Assembly (NCBI RefSeq): GCF_001557115.1
Contig: NZ_LSKQ01000271.1
Coordinates: 1 to 23,272 of the forward strand
DNA: 23,272 nucleotides
DNA from: Erythrobacter sp. CCH5-A1
Lineage (GTDB): Bacteria > Pseudomonadota > Alphaproteobacteria > Sphingomonadales > Sphingomonadaceae
Reading direction: 5' to 3'
A model generated the notes under the pieces. The model saw nothing but the letters and a program-made list of their open reading frames with translations. It had not been told where the DNA came from and ran no database searches. Every line of letters begins with the position of its first letter. Within the stretch, counting starts at the first letter, position 1. Below are positions 22,804 through 23,272 of the stretch, piece by piece. The translations under genes were made by a program, and so were the position numbers.

Positions 22804-23272
22804 GATTGCTCAGTCACCCTGCCGCCGAAACACTCTCGTGCCATCCGTGAATCGAACAGCTTAGGTTCAAAGCCGGACACATTGCGCCGACCCTGCCCCA
22901 CCACTGTGGTGAACACACCCTGAACCTTTGCGACTCGTTCAGGAAGCCCTTCGAAAAGGAGCGGCTCTCGGAGTCGCGCCTCCCGACGGCCGAATCTGGA
23001 AGAGTGCCTGTGTTTCCGCTTAGACCTTGCCGAGGCCTGCTCTGCATTCTAAACCATCGGTGACGGGGCGAAGCAACCTCCCGTTCAGGCCGAGAAAAGC
23101 CCAAGCGTTGCCTCGTAGCCTTGCCGTTGTTGGCAAGGTCTTTTGTGCGAGGTCATCTTGGCGTCATCGGCTCTCACCCATTCCGTCGCTTTTGTCGATC
23201 TGCTGCGGGCGTTCACCGTAAGACCGTATGTCCGCCTCGGTGTTTGAGGTGGCTCGCCCTACACTGTGTTTC
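22804..23272. other. Stretch with no recognisable gene; several hairpins
   Basis: I find no protein I recognise in these 469 bases on either strand; the short open frames have no ribosome site and no known motif. Base composition looks less GC-rich than the genes to the left. Hairpins visible by eye are CACCAC/GTGGTG at 22899-22911, CCTGAAC/GTTCAGG at 22919-22943, CCTT/AAGG with a CGAA loop at 22948-22959, and a U-tailed terminator at 23119-23144. It could be an untranslated leader or small RNA, a decayed gene, or simple intergenic DNA. Confidence 0.5.
23119..23144 (+). terminator. Rho-independent terminator
   Basis: A perfect 7-bp stem CCTTGCC/GGCAAGG with a six-base loop, followed directly by TCTTTT. 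It works only in the plus direction. It lies 315 bases after nrdG, so it may end the nrdDG transcript with a long tail or end a separate short RNA. Its 3' arm can also pair with 23022-23031. Confidence 0.7.

Noticed and set aside
22814..23104. 96-codon open frame on the minus strand, plus overlapping short frames
   Set aside because: No ribosome site, no recognised motif, and it overlaps the hairpins; listed as gene-free sequence instead. A decayed gene cannot be excluded.
22804..23272. tmRNA, RNase P RNA, SRP RNA or tRNA in the right-hand gap
   Set aside because: I looked for the tag-peptide codons, the conserved RNase P core and cloverleaf arms and found none.
1..23272. CRISPR array, insertion sequence or phage genes
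   Set aside because: No regularly spaced repeats, transposase, integrase or terminal inverted repeats are visible, apart from the fold-back at the left end.

Overview
The window is high-GC DNA from an alphaproteobacterium, probably a sphingomonad-type (Sphingomonadales) organism. That placement is inferred from base composition and protein style and is not proven. It is an anaerobic-metabolism island for respiratory nitrate reduction, molybdenum cofactor synthesis and oxygen-independent dNTP synthesis, tied together by five FNR-type DNA boxes. The left end is probably a contig end: bases 1-21 are an exact inverted copy of bases 67-87, and mobA is cut off there.

Region 1 (2-14220): after the mobA fragment on the plus strand comes one long minus-strand operon of eleven genes. 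In transcription order these are a fused narK1-narK2 transporter, narG, narH, narJ, narI, a parvulin-type prolyl isomerase, moaA, moaD, moaE, moaB and moeA. Nearly every junction overlaps by 1-20 bases (ATGA, GTGA and TGATG joins). The layout makes the membrane nitrate reductase, its assembly factors, its transporter and most of its cofactor pathway as one unit. moaC is absent from the window.

Region 2 (14221-18353): a divergent promoter with two FNR boxes separates narK from a cysteine-free Crp/Fnr regulator and a GNAT acetyltransferase. Next come a divergent pair, an alginate-export-type outer-membrane porin and a small CopD-like membrane protein, sharing one perfect FNR box. A second, FixK-like Crp/Fnr regulator follows, divergent from a ferredoxin gene and sharing one box with it.

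Region 3 (18414-19858): an adrenodoxin-type [2Fe-2S] ferredoxin and a ferritin-fold diiron protein form an apparent two-gene operon behind an FNR box. I cannot assign the diiron protein to a characterised enzyme. This pair is the best candidate for an undescribed system: a redox couple that looks oxygen-using but is switched on when oxygen is scarce.

Region 4 (19859-22803): a terminator, another FNR box, then nrdD and nrdG, the class III anaerobic ribonucleotide reductase and its radical-SAM activase. The final 469 bases hold no gene I recognise. They contain several hairpins, including a U-tailed terminator whose 3' arm can also pair with a segment about 100 bases upstream, an attenuator-like arrangement facing whatever lies past the right edge.

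The likely logic is that low oxygen (and perhaps nitrate or NO) acts through two Crp/Fnr proteins, both carrying the E-x-x-S-R recognition motif for TTGAT half-sites. These would switch on nitrate uptake and reduction, Mo-cofactor synthesis, an outer-membrane porin, the ferredoxin/diiron pair and anaerobic dNTP synthesis together. No nitrite, NO or N2O reductase is present in the window.
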